Part shown: positions 27,624 to 37,348 of the stretch, in pieces
How the letters are laid out: the number at the start of each line of letters is the position of its first letter
Numbering within the stretch: position 1 is the first letter of the stretch
From: Alteromonas ponticola
GTDB taxonomy: Bacteria; Pseudomonadota; Gammaproteobacteria; Enterobacterales; Alteromonadaceae
Length of the DNA stretch: 64,000 nt
NCBI RefSeq assembly: GCF_012911815.1
Contig: NZ_JAATNW010000002.1
Span: forward strand, 372,001-436,000
Direction: 5' to 3'
Made by a program: the position numbers and the translations under genes
Notes under the pieces: model-generated
Database searches by the model: none
Told to the model about the DNA's origin: nothing
What the model saw: only the letters and a program-made list of their open reading frames with translations

Positions 27624-29651
27624 TTAATCTAAAGGGAATGCCAAGGTAAAACAGGTTCCCTTACCTACTTCACTGGTGACAAATAATTTGCCGCCAATCG
27701 ACTCCATATAATTCTTTGCATCATAAGCCCCGATACCCATACCGGCATTGCCTTTAGTTGTATCAAAAGGTTTAAACAAGCGCTCTTCAATGAACGCCTT
27801 ATCCATGCCACAGCCTGAATCTTCGATTCTGACCAGCTGACGGCCATTTTCGTGGTCCAGCTCAAGTTGCACGATAATTGAACCCTCATCCGGTGTCGCT
27901 TGCTGTGCGTTACTGATAATGTGATAAACCACATTGGCAAACTTGTCAGGATCTACAACTACAGCCGCCTCTTCAATATTGGCGATAGTGGGCAAGGGTA
28001 ACGACTGTTGACACTTGCTGTCGATTACTGCAGCAATTATAGAGGACAATTTTTCCGCGGAATCCAGCCCGACTTTATCAACGTTTTTCTCAGTCAGCTG
28101 ACGCAACATTTTGTCCATCCGTGCTTTGGTGTAATGCAGCGTTTCAAACGTATCATCAATAAATTCAGGGTTACTTTTGTGCTGTTCTGCATTGCATAAA
28201 ATCAAGTCTATCTGAGCCATCACGTTTTTCAAATCATGCAAAACAAATGCGGACATCCGATTAAACGCCGCGAATTGCGCATTTTCAGCAACCGTCATGG
28301 CCGCTTCATTGTGCAGAATATAAGTGGCAACCTGATCGGTCACCGCGGTCAGGTAATCGCGTACTTCCCAATTCAGATTGACTAATTCTCCCTCACCGGG
28401 TGAAAGCAACGCAAATCCCCACACTTTATCGGCTTTGAAAATCGGTAACGCCAATTGGAAACGACATTCTTTTAACGCTTCGCGATCCAGTTGCAGATCG
28501 GCATAATTAAATGGCTTATATTCAAACTCATCAAAATCAATCAACCACGATGTTTTATTGCAGTACAAGGTAAGCTGACGGATCAGCTTGGCCTCGGCAA
28601 TATTTAAGCTTTCCACATTTCGCCGGGCCAGTTCTTCCACATCAATGGCAGACACTTTCACCAACATTCCCTGATCGTAATTGATTGCACCGAGAAAGCC
28701 ACCTAGTGCATTTGCGTAGACCTGAGGCAGGTTTGTCGTTTCGGTTGACAGTGCTTGTGTTAGCTTTACCCATTCAACCCGGTAATCAAACTGGTTGGCA
28801 AAAAAGTGTTTGGTGATAAACACCTTAATTTTTGTACGAAAACTGTTGGAAAGAATGAGCGTTGCCAGCAATACAAACGACATCACAATCAGAACAATTT
28901 GTACAGTTGCCCCCCAACTACCACCAAAATAATTGATGGCATAACCAATTAAGGCCATACAAAATAAGTATATGCCCGCCACCAGCAATAAAGAAGAGTG
29001 CAATACCACATCGCGGGAAATGAAAATATCAATTCCCCAGTGCTTTATACGCCGCATCGCTATCACTAACAGCGGTGTCAGCAGCAAATAAATATACCCC
29101 CGCGCAGCAATGTATCCTACCTCGACCTGGTTCACCATGGTGGCGTTGGTATACATTACAAACTCAAACAGGTGTGCGGTCCCCAGGTATAGCACCAGCG
29201 GCTTGTACGTCCATTGATTAGATCCCGCCTGTCGGTACATAACCTCCAGCAAAATCAAGATTTCCAATGACATTACGGTCAGCATGAAGTAATACCACGA
29301 TTCCGCGACCGGAATGAAAAACGGAACGATGAACGTTATGGCGGGCGGTAACAGAATAACCAGAGTGGCCGGACGGGCCAACACTTGCCAGATATTGACA
29401 AAGTCGTTGCGCAAGCAACTGGCAATAAATAGCAGCCAGACCGCTTTTTTTACCGCATCCGCGGTGAACAGGTAGCGAATATCCAGAGGCCCTGCCACGA
29501 TACTGACAAAACCCAGTGACCACAGCATAGTGACCATAGTACCAAGTACTAACAGATGCTTTGCCAGCCCTGACTTGCGTACGGTCAGTAACAGCAACAA
29601 CAGCACCATATAAGCCAGAAAACTCAGCCCATAGCCGATATCTGCAATCAT
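27624..29651 (-). CDS. prsK: PEP-CTERM-system histidine kinase PrsK
   Basis: The 675-residue kinase has about eight N-terminal membrane segments (1-270), a GAF-like sensor region (about 300-450), the phospho-acceptor region LHDLKN (His472), and a C-terminal ATPase domain with N box SNAQQA, G1 DSGCGMD and G2 GMGIGAYDAKNY. This architecture is that of PrsK. An AGGAGAAAAGG ribosome-binding site precedes the start, and a perfect 8-bp hairpin (29669-29690) lies just upstream of it. No exosortase or PEP-CTERM substrate is encoded in the window. Confidence 0.88.
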   Translation of the reverse strand: MIADIGYGLSFLAYMVLLLLLLTVRKSGLAKHLLVLGTMVTMLWSLGFVSIVAGPLDIRYLFTADAVKKAVWLLFIASCLRNDFVNIWQVLARPATLVILLPPAITFIVPFFIPVAESWYYFMLTVMSLEILILLEVMYRQAGSNQWTYKPLVLYLGTAHLFEFVMYTNATMVNQVEVGYIAARGYIYLLLTPLLVIAMRRIKHWGIDIFISRDVVLHSSLLLVAGIYLFCMALIGYAINYFGGSWGATVQIVLIVMSFVLLATLILSNSFRTKIKVFITKHFFANQFDYRVEWVKLTQALSTETTNLPQVYANALGGFLGAINYDQGMLVKVSAIDVEELARRNVESLNIAEAKLIRQLTLYCNKTSWLIDFDEFEYKPFNYADLQLDREALKECRFQLALPIFKADKVWGFALLSPGEGELVNLNWEVRDYLTAVTDQVATYILHNEAAMTVAENAQFAAFNRMSAFVLHDLKNVMAQIDLILCNAEQHKSNPEFIDDTFETLHYTKARMDKMLRQLTEKNVDKVGLDSAEKLSSIIAAVIDSKCQQSLPLPTIANIEEAAVVVDPDKFANVVYHIISNAQQATPDEGSIIVQLELDHENGRQLVRIEDSGCGMDKAFIEERLFKPFDTTKGNAGMGIGAYDAKNYMESIGGKLFVTSEVGKGTCFTLAFPLD

Positions 29652-29668
29652 CCTTTTCTCCTGCTACC

Positions 29669-29690
29669 AGTAGAACGTTACTGTTCTACT
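29669..29690 (-). promoter_or_regulatory. Hairpin in the prsK leader
   Basis: AGTAGAAC (29669-29676) and GTTCTACT (29683-29690) form a perfect 8-bp stem with a 6-base loop between the KAS III-like stop and the prsK ribosome-binding site. No U tract follows, so attenuation or RNA processing is possible but untested. Confidence 0.45.
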
Positions 29691-29706
29691 TCTACTACCT
29701 GCTGCC

Positions 29707-30831
29707 TCAGCGTTTTTTGATCACCAGACTGCCAATTGAATAACCCGCACCAAATGAACAAATCACACCAACGTCATTTTGCTGCAAATCTTCATGATTA
29801 AGGGCAAAAGCAATAATGGACCCCGCCGAGGCCGTATTGGCATATTGGTCCAATACAATCGGCGCTTCTTCCGCACGGGCATCACGGCCCAGCAGCTTTT
29901 TGCTGATCAGGGTATTCATGTTGATATTAGCCTGATGCAGATACCAGCGTTTAACGTCTGCCGGGGTCAACTGATATTGATCTAAGTGCGACTGAATATG
30001 CTCTGCCGCTAACGGGCAAACTTCTTTAAACACTTTTCTGCCCGCCTGGTGGAACAGCTTGTCAGGACCATAAGGGTCAACATCATTGGCGCGGCTCATG
30101 TAACCAAAATTGGAGCGAATATTATTTGAATACTGCGTCAGTGCTTTAGTACCTAAAATAGTATACTGGTGCGCTGATTGTGCGGTGTCAGCACGCTCTA
30201 TTACGGTCGCCGTCGCTACGTCACCAAAAATAAAGTGACTGTCCCGATCAGTGTAATTAATTTGTGGCGAAACCAGTTCCGGGTTGATCACCAGTACGCA
30301 TTTTGCTGTATTCGCCGCCACCATCTCATAAGCACGATGTAGCCCAAATGTGGCAGCCGAGCAGGCTACCAACATATCAAAACCAAACCCCTGAATGCCT
30401 AACTCGTTTTGTACTTCAATCGCCACAGCCGGATAAGCGCGCTGCGTGTAAGCGCATGACACGATAACCGCATCCACATCCTCAGGACCTTTATTGGCTG
30501 CCGCCAGCGCCTTTTTAGCCGCAGCAACGGCAATTTCCGCCTGATTCGACAGTTCATCTTCAGCGCGTTCGGCAATTAAAGGCCGCATGCGTTTAATGTC
30601 CAGCGCCCCTTCTTTCTGATAAATAAAACGTTGTTTTATGCCCGATGCTTTTTCGATGAATTCAGCACTGGAGTAAGGCTTAGCTTCTACCTCGCCCTGC
30701 TCTATTTTTTGCTGATGAGCCTGGTTAAATGCATCGGCATAGGCATTGTAGCTTTCAACCAGTTCCTGATTGGTAATGGTGTAGTCCGGGTTCCAAACCC
30801 CCACCCCAGAAATGACAATATCGTGCGACAT
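29707..30831 (-). CDS. 3-oxoacyl-ACP synthase III-like enzyme
   Basis: The 374-residue protein is a thiolase-fold condensing enzyme related to FabH. The catalytic triad is complete: Cys157 (VACSAA), His299 (YLHQAN) and Asn332 (QYANTAS). It is longer than housekeeping FabH (about 320) with an insertion near residues 30-60, and resembles the alternative long KAS III found in Pseudomonas and marine bacteria. It could prime fatty acid synthesis or make a specialised acyl product. It sits between the epimerase fusion and prsK on the same strand, 55 bases before prsK. Which acyl substrate it uses is unknown. Confidence 0.85.
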   Translation of the reverse strand: MSHDIVISGVGVWNPDYTITNQELVESYNAYADAFNQAHQQKIEQGEVEAKPYSSAEFIEKASGIKQRFIYQKEGALDIKRMRPLIAERAEDELSNQAEIAVAAAKKALAAANKGPEDVDAVIVSCAYTQRAYPAVAIEVQNELGIQGFGFDMLVACSAATFGLHRAYEMVAANTAKCVLVINPELVSPQINYTDRDSHFIFGDVATATVIERADTAQSAHQYTILGTKALTQYSNNIRSNFGYMSRANDVDPYGPDKLFHQAGRKVFKEVCPLAAEHIQSHLDQYQLTPADVKRWYLHQANINMNTLISKKLLGRDARAEEAPIVLDQYANTASAGSIIAFALNHEDLQQNDVGVICSFGAGYSIGSLVIKKR

Positions 30832-30973
30832 AGTGTTACTCTTTTTTTATGTCTTACATGGAATGAATAAACCTCAGCCTTGCTCTGCCTGAAGATTATT
30901 CCAGTAGCTGTGCGTAGCTTATCCCTTTGCGAAGCGATTGTCATTGGAAAGACGTCGGCACGGCGTATGCTGT

Positions 30974-33445
30974 TTAGACAATCGCCTTATTCCACAAACC
31001 GTATTGGTTGGTTACCGGCCCTTTCCTGAAGCACAATGCAATCAGCGCTATACCACAGATTAAGCTGGAAGCCATAGCCAACATACCCACCCCGTAAATG
31101 AACGGGGTGATCAACAAGGCTGCCCCCAATGGAATCAGTAAATAGCGTACCATACGGCCGGCTTCGGCAAGCGACGTGACGACCACGGTGAGCACCAGTG
31201 AACCAATAATATGGTCGGCATTCGCCATACCACCGTCTGCGCCCAGCGTGAGACGAGTAAACATCAGCCATAAACCAATTGGAATGCATAAGGTCAGATT
31301 CCAGGGTAAATTGACGCCCCCGCCCAGCATATCTTTGATAATGGTCCAGGCACCACGATGAAACTCCGTTTTATCGCCTTCCCATTTGCCCTCATCAGTA
31401 TCACCGGTAAAGAAAATACGCAGCAATGGACGCCCCTGCTTTTTGCGTCGATACAAAAATTCGCTGGTGGCCACCAGTTCATCTAACGAATAGGGGATCT
31501 GAATCAGCATGGCAGCCGCGCCAATCAGACATAACGTACACCAGGTTCCAATCACGATAGGCTGAATAATGATGAAAAACACCGACACTACGCCCAAGGG
31601 TACGATCATAATGCCAAATAACATGACTAGCCACGGCATGGTGCGCCAGCGTCTAGTCGATCCCATCAAGCCGGTTAATATTTCCAGCGCGTAGGTCATG
31701 GCGCCTAATCCTGCATCGGGCACCGGCCAGGCTTCAGATACTGATGAGGTAATAATTTCTTCCGTACCGTTTTTATTGTTACCGGGAGCACCAGCAAAGA
31801 AAGGGTCCCACACCGCGTCGATGTGCCCCAGTTGATAGGCACATAAATAGCGGGAAATGAAAAATCCCACCAGTGCCAGTAAAATGATGGGCATGCGCTG
31901 CACCCAGCTGGACGGATTAAAACTCCAGCCTGGCGGAGTATTAGGACCGGTTTCGGCCGCTACCTGCGCAACTCCGGGGGTGGGCCGGGAACAAATAGCA
32001 AAACCAATGACTAACATCCCCACCAGCGTATCATTCAGGTAAGCCGCCGCCGTGGGAGCCCAAAACAACAATGGCGCGCCCAGTAACCATAACCCCACAC
32101 CTGCAGTGGCATAGCGTGCCAGACTCATGCGCCACGACATAGAAAGTAAGGACAACACCAGCAGTGCTGCGCCTGAGGCCAGATTGCTGTAAACCATATT
32201 TTGGCTTTCGTAACCTAGTACGAATGGCGCAGTAAATAACCAGAAAGCCAAGGCAAAATTGGCAAAATGCGCCCAGATAAACTGATAATGTTGCTGCTGA
32301 TAATGCTTTTCATGAGTTTCACGGATGCGGTCAGCATTAACCTGTTTTTCTTCCGACGTGGCAATCCAGTCCGGTAATACTATCCCATTGCGCTTGTACC
32401 AGGCGGCAGGATCACTTTTCAAATTGACGATTAAGTCCTTGATGCCTTCATAGATGCTATGCTGTGGTTGCCAGCCTAACAGTGTCTGCGCTTTGCTGTT
32501 ATCCATTTCATAATGATCGCTGGACAGATCAATCATAAAGGGGCGGATAAACGGTTTTTCCCCGTGGTCAATGGCATCAGGAATAACTGGCTCAGCATGC
32601 TCTTCTACCCAGGCTCCGGGCTTAGCCACAAACTCGGGCACGATGATGGTCGTCCACTCACGCTCTCCATAGATAATTTGGCCGATGCGGTTCTGTAACG
32701 CCTGGTAGCTCATTACTTCACTTTCGCCTGCCAGCAGCACAGTTTCCTCTGGCAGGGACTGGCGTTTTTCTATCGCTCTATTAAACAGGTCGATCATGTC
32801 TTCTTTATGCAAAAAAGCCTGTCCAGCCTGCGAATCCCCCGAGTACAGCCAGCTTTTCAGTTGGCGCTCGTAGATACGCGCAATCTGGTGGCTTAAGGTG
32901 GGGACCGCACTTTGTTCATCGTATAAACCTGCCATGCGCAATATGATATAGGGTATTTTACCATGGGACGCTCTGATGGCTTGCTCAGCCTCGGCTTTCG
33001 ATTGCGGATAGGCCCAACCAGGGTCAATTGGACTGTCTTCGGTAAGCTTCTGGCCTGGTACACCGGCCTCATGTACCAGCATGGTAGAGGCATAAATAAA
33101 GCGCTCGACCTGATATTGCTGCAACTCTTCCAGAAAATAGCGTGTGCCATCGACATTTAGCTTTGTGTAAAGCGGGTGGTCATCACCGGTAAAATCAAAG
33201 TACGCCGCCAGGTGGATGACGGCCACAAAATGCATTTGATGTTGTTCAGCAATTTTATGTAAGGCTAATTTAACTGAATCGCGGGAAGTGAAATCGCATT
33301 CAATGCTCTGGTCGGCCGCGTCACAGGGTTTGATGTCCAGCCCTATTACATAGTGAGATTGCTTGAGTGATTCACACAGCGAAGCCCCTACATCACCCGA
33401 AGCTCCGGTTATCAAAACTACAGATTGTTCCCTGTTTTGCGCCAT
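30974..33445 (-). CDS. Epimerase / SPW-repeat / VKOR multidomain membrane protein
   Basis: The 823-residue protein joins unrelated domains. Residues 1-350 are an extended SDR epimerase/dehydratase domain with GASGDVG (14-20) and the YxxxK pair Tyr146/Lys150. Residues about 390-485 are a membrane SPW-type repeat. Residues about 515-660 resemble vitamin K epoxide reductase, with the CxxC motif CTLC (636-639) and a lone Cys535. Residues about 720-815 form a second SPW-like membrane segment. It may couple nucleotide-linked sugar or quinone chemistry to disulfide redox at the membrane, but the actual reaction is unknown. It lies 71 bases after the porin gene and 142 before the KAS III-like gene. 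Confidence 0.85.
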   Translation of the reverse strand: MAQNREQSVVLITGASGDVGASLCESLKQSHYVIGLDIKPCDAADQSIECDFTSRDSVKLALHKIAEQHQMHFVAVIHLAAYFDFTGDDHPLYTKLNVDGTRYFLEELQQYQVERFIYASTMLVHEAGVPGQKLTEDSPIDPGWAYPQSKAEAEQAIRASHGKIPYIILRMAGLYDEQSAVPTLSHQIARIYERQLKSWLYSGDSQAGQAFLHKEDMIDLFNRAIEKRQSLPEETVLLAGESEVMSYQALQNRIGQIIYGEREWTTIIVPEFVAKPGAWVEEHAEPVIPDAIDHGEKPFIRPFMIDLSSDHYEMDNSKAQTLLGWQPQHSIYEGIKDLIVNLKSDPAAWYKRNGIVLPDWIATSEEKQVNADRIRETHEKHYQQQHYQFIWAHFANFALAFWLFTAPFVLGYESQNMVYSNLASGAALLVLSLLSMSWRMSLARYATAGVGLWLLGAPLLFWAPTAAAYLNDTLVGMLVIGFAICSRPTPGVAQVAAETGPNTPPGWSFNPSSWVQRMPIILLALVGFFISRYLCAYQLGHIDAVWDPFFAGAPGNNKNGTEEIITSSVSEAWPVPDAGLGAMTYALEILTGLMGSTRRWRTMPWLVMLFGIMIVPLGVVSVFFIIIQPIVIGTWCTLCLIGAAAMLIQIPYSLDELVATSEFLYRRKKQGRPLLRIFFTGDTDEGKWEGDKTEFHRGAWTIIKDMLGGGVNLPWNLTLCIPIGLWLMFTRLTLGADGGMANADHIIGSLVLTVVVTSLAEAGRMVRYLLIPLGAALLITPFIYGVGMLAMASSLICGIALIALCFRKGPVTNQYGLWNKAIV

Positions 33446-33516
33446 ACCGTGTGTTCCGATTCAGTTTCAGATGCTATTGATACCAAAGGAACAATCGATA
33501 TGATCACTCAGCGCAT

Positions 33517-34557
33517 TTAGTAACTCATCTCTACGCGCAATGTGCCGACAAAGTGATTTCGGCTCTCTCCTGAGGGGTTGGCGATGTATTGCAGGTTAGG
33601 TTTAACTGACACCCATTCACGCAGCTGAGACTTGAAAAATAGCTCCAGTGCTTTCTCAGAAGAATGAGATGCAGGTACGACGTTGCTCAATCGCACTACG
33701 GTATATGCAATGCCTGCCATCAGGCTTTCGTTACCAGCTAAATTGTTGACAGTAACACCCACCCCCACATGACGATCAATTTCGGCAACGATGGTGTCAC
33801 TAACACCCAGTTGCACATAATAGTGCCAGTCTGGCTGCCCCAGCTTACCTTCAACAATGGCATACGCCCCACCCGTTCCCTGTCGGGGGATCTCATCGGT
33901 CAGGCTAAAAAACTCACCATTATGCTCCCAACCGCCAAGTTTAACTGACAAAGTGTCCGCCCTATAATGCCACTCGGCAATGTAAAACCGGTCTGCAAAC
34001 GAACTTCTGCCTGCTCCGGCCGCCGCGGCAGCTTTAATACTGTGATTAGGATTAAGCGTCATATCGACGATAACTGAGGTGGCAGGCTCTGGATAAGTAG
34101 GTAACGCAAACACAGTGGGGCTTAGCCCCATTGCGCCATTGAGAAACTCAAGCGCGTTAGTGGCAAAGGCAAAATCATTATTTAAATCAACACGTCCGGC
34201 CTTAATGCTGAACGTGTCTGTAAAGCGATAGTGGCCCCAGGCTTCATAAATCCCTTCAAACTCATTTTCGTCGATGTTCGAAAACGCCTGCACATCTCCA
34301 ATATAGGTAGAGGCATTATCTCCTCGCAATGCCATCGCACTAACATAGCCCGCCAGATTATCTGATGACACTGCGTAGCCGGCTTCAACTAATCCCCGGC
34401 TTACGCTATTTTTGTCGACGCCGTCCACATTGAAAACAGACACATCCACGATGCCATTGGCATTGAAAGAATGGGCGACCTGCGCGTGCAAAGGTGTGGT
34501 TGCAGCCCCTAAATACAAGGGCAATAGCAAAGTGCAGAGCTTGGCAGTGATGTTCAT
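33517..34557 (-). CDS. OprB-like outer-membrane porin
   Basis: The 346-residue protein has a signal peptide (about 1-25, ending LHA) and alternating beta-strand sequence to the end. It contains the region AWGHYRFTDTFSIKAGRVDLNNDFA and a final NLQYIANPSG...MSY strand pattern typical of carbohydrate-selective porins of the OprB type, ending in an aromatic residue as outer-membrane barrels do. It should form a pore in the outer membrane. The substrate is not evident. It is first in a co-directional run with the epimerase fusion, KAS III-like gene and prsKR. Confidence 0.75.
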   Translation of the reverse strand: MNITAKLCTLLLPLYLGAATTPLHAQVAHSFNANGIVDVSVFNVDGVDKNSVSRGLVEAGYAVSSDNLAGYVSAMALRGDNASTYIGDVQAFSNIDENEFEGIYEAWGHYRFTDTFSIKAGRVDLNNDFAFATNALEFLNGAMGLSPTVFALPTYPEPATSVIVDMTLNPNHSIKAAAAAGAGRSSFADRFYIAEWHYRADTLSVKLGGWEHNGEFFSLTDEIPRQGTGGAYAIVEGKLGQPDWHYYVQLGVSDTIVAEIDRHVGVGVTVNNLAGNESLMAGIAYTVVRLSNVVPASHSSEKALELFFKSQLREWVSVKPNLQYIANPSGESRNHFVGTLRVEMSY

Positions 34558-34695
34558 AGTTTATGACTAACTCTTTTTATGCCCAAAGGCTTTTTATAGT
34601 GAGGTGCGCGTTACATTTTACCAGATTATTGTGGTGTAATCTTGTGCTACCGACTACGCTTATAATCTCACCTTGATCACTATGAAAAAACCGCC

Positions 34696-35349
34696 ATGGC
34701 ACATTCTGGCATCGACACGGCGGCTGAGAAAAGGCGCATGCTTACCAGGCATCTAGCTGGCAGAGATATCCGCGACAGCCGCGTTTTACAGGCCATGCAA
34801 ACCGTACCCCGAGAAGCGTTTGTGGGCGCACTGTATTTCGCCGACGCCTACATAGACGCGCCCTTACCCATTGACGAAGGTCAAACAATTTCGCAACCCT
34901 ACATCGTAGCTAAAATGGTGGAACTGGCAGAGATTGATCATCATGCCAGGGTGCTGGAAGTAGGCGCGGGCTCCGGTTATGGCGCAGCTATTTTAGGGCA
35001 GATAGCCGCACAGGTATTTTCCATCGAACGAATCGCTCACCTTGCCACTAATGCCCGCCAGGTTATCCAAAAGCTGGGCTATACCAATATCACCATTGTG
35101 CACGGGGATGGCACACAGGGGCTTATGGAGCATGCCCCGTTTGATGCCATTATCGTCACCGCCGCCACCTCATTCGTTCCCGATGCACTAAAGGAACAAC
35201 TTGTGTTCGGTGGCAGTATTATTGTGCCAGTGGGCGATGATGACTTTCAGCAACTCATAAAACTAACGCGCATGGATGTCGACAGCTTTGAACGCACTAC
35301 GCATGGGGCCGTGCGTTTTGTTCCGCTTTTAAGAGAATGCGAAGGTTGA
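34696..35349 (+). CDS. pcm: Protein-L-isoaspartate O-methyltransferase
   Basis: The enzyme methylates isoaspartyl residues in damaged proteins using S-adenosylmethionine. The 217-residue sequence has the family motifs VPREAFV, GQTISQPYIVA and the SAM loop VLEVGAGSGYGAAIL, and ends RFVPL as in other Pcm proteins. It is not in the usual surE-pcm-nlpD-rpoS arrangement; a second copy may exist elsewhere. A TATAAT sequence lies upstream near 34660. The ATG at 34696 is used; a further in-frame ATG at 34738 (MLTRHLAG) would give a length closer to the E. coli enzyme. Confidence 0.92.
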   Translation: MAHSGIDTAAEKRRMLTRHLAGRDIRDSRVLQAMQTVPREAFVGALYFADAYIDAPLPIDEGQTISQPYIVAKMVELAEIDHHARVLEVGAGSGYGAAILGQIAAQVFSIERIAHLATNARQVIQKLGYTNITIVHGDGTQGLMEHAPFDAIIVTAATSFVPDALKEQLVFGGSIIVPVGDDDFQQLIKLTRMDVDSFERTTHGAVRFVPLLRECEG

Positions 35350-35467
35350 TAGCAAATAATGATGAATCACTATTATATGACTACGTGTTTAACTTTAATG
35401 TATTTATAACAGTGAATAAAGGAACTGCAGAATTGTTGTGGCAACCCAACATACAGCAAAACACCTC

Positions 35468-36541
35468 TTATCCCAGCGCATTGCGCAACTCTCGTTTCGA
35501 ATTTCGCCATGCTAATTTTACCCCTTTGATTGGATTGAACTCTTTTTTGGCAGAAGGTTTCCAGATACCTAAAAAGAGCCCACGAGAAAATTTAAACTGC
35601 ATCGAAAATAAATGGATAGAAATACCGAGCGCTACGGTGAAGCAAATTATAGTCAATAAAGCAGGAATGCCTGAAAATTGAAAAAGGTCGAAAACGATGG
35701 TTTTGGCAACCTTAGTAGTAAATGATTGGTATAGATAAATTGCAAATGAAAACCCGCCAATCCAAGCAACAAAATTGTTTTTAATTTTTATGCTGAGCAA
35801 CGCAAAACAAGCCGTTACCCCTACCGCAAGTCCCAAAACCGTTCTTTTATCAAAAAGCTCTCTGGTATCTTCTAGATAGCAAAAAAACTGCAGCGCCATT
35901 AAAGCGCTAAGTGAGATCAAAGCGAATAGAAGAAGTATTCGATAGAGTTTACAGTTTTTTAATTCATTGAAACTGGCGCCTAAAACGAAATAGGGAAATA
36001 AATAAATGGCGCCCCCAAGCGAGAAAAAATGAGAGTCGTAAATTGTATTTTTTGTAGTTAGGAAAACAACAACAGCGAAACAAAAAAGGTACAAACTGAA
36101 GTTGGTATATTTTTGTCTTAAGAAGTGGGTAAATCGATAAACGATGAAAATTAAAAAAATTGCCTGAATGAATCAGTAATGTCCATTCGCAAAAAATAGC
36201 GCGTTAACAACCTGAAGGTAGAACGGAAGGGTACTTTCACTGAAAAACAACAGCTGGATCAAGAACTCAGCTGAAATTGCAAAGTATAGCGGGATCAGAA
36301 GGCGAGTAGCTTTTTTTGTAAAAAATGTTCTCTGCCCTATTTGGTCTAAGGCTAGAAACGTATAAAAATAACCCGAAATTACGGTAAAAAGGGGGATCCT
36401 AACATTCGTAAATACATAGGATAAAAAGTCCAGCCCACCTCTAATCGAATCAAATTCATTTTCGACGCTTAAGTGAAGGAAAAGTATAAGTATGATTGCG
36501 AACCCTCTGAGGGTTTGGATATGATTATCAAACGTTTTCAC
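35468..36541 (-). pseudogene. Acyltransferase 3 family membrane protein, interrupted by one TGA
   Basis: The frame starts at GTG 36541 (AAGGAAG five bases upstream) and stays in a single register to the stop at 35468, but an in-frame TGA occurs at 36175-36173. The upstream part starts MKTFDNHIQTLRGFAIILILFLHLS, the classic acyltransferase 3 opening. The TGA sits in ...NGHY-stop-FIQAIFLIF, where relatives normally have Trp (WFL/WFI), so TGG to TGA is the simplest explanation. About ten membrane helices are spread over both parts. Intact members acylate surface glycans. The region is AT-rich compared with its neighbours, suggesting acquisition. Confidence 0.82.
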
Positions 36542-37348
36542 TGAGACTTCCTTTTCTCTCTGATTTTTTCGTTCGCTCCGTCAAGAGCATTCTGCACATC
36601 GAATACGCGAAAATGCTGGTTCAAACATCCTTATGAAACCAACAATTCAAATTCTTGTTCAAAAAGTAGTCTATACTCGCTTGAAACGCCAGTTGTTAAC
36701 AAAAAGTTAATAAATGGAGTTATTTTCATTCTAAATTACAGCGAGATCATTGAATCCACTGACATTGATTGCAGTGGGTGGTGTGTAAGTGGCTGATTCA
36801 CTTAAATCAACGCTACTGTCTAACTTTCAAACAGGATAACTTTATTAATAATAAAATATGCAGACAATTTAATTTGTTGCACTTTGAACAAATATTTTTA
36901 AAAAAGTCATATAAACTACTTTAGATATACGAGAAATCAGTTATCAACAGTCAATGTTTGTCTGTATCTATGTCCATAACGCAAAATAACTACACAGGTT
37001 TTATTTGAGTGACTGTCAAATGAATATTCCCATTGTTGTCAGCGTCACTCGATTGCCTGCAATCTACCTGTAAATGTTACATCGCCATAGACAGTAAAGT
37101 TGCATTCTCTACTCCATCTTACAGAAACATATTTTACGCTAGTAAGCTGCCTATCTAACAAACCCTCAAGACCCAATGCCGTTTGCGAGGCGAAAATAAC
37201 TTAGTTTTCAGACAGATGCTTGCATACAGAAAATACCAAGATATCTTGTACCGAAGAAGCGGTATTACTTTTGCAGAATACAAGATGATCTTGGGGATTT
37301 ATCAAGCCAAGACATCAAAATTTGAACCCGTTAAGAAGGATATTAAAT
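36542..37348. other. AT-rich non-coding stretch upstream of csbD-like gene
   Basis: About 800 bases without a supportable gene. Two hairpins are seen: ATCCACTG (36754-36761) with CAGTGGGT (36772-36779), and GAGTGAC (37007-37013) with GTCACTC (37044-37050). Neither has a U tract. A 61-codon frame at 37183-37368 starts with TTG, lacks a ribosome-binding site and overlaps the csbD-like gene, so it is not called. The stretch probably holds promoters for the acyltransferase and csbD-like genes. Confidence 0.55.

Noticed and set aside
35337..35681. 114-codon plus-strand frame after pcm
   Set aside because: It overlaps pcm and is antisense to the acyltransferase, whose family match is clear.
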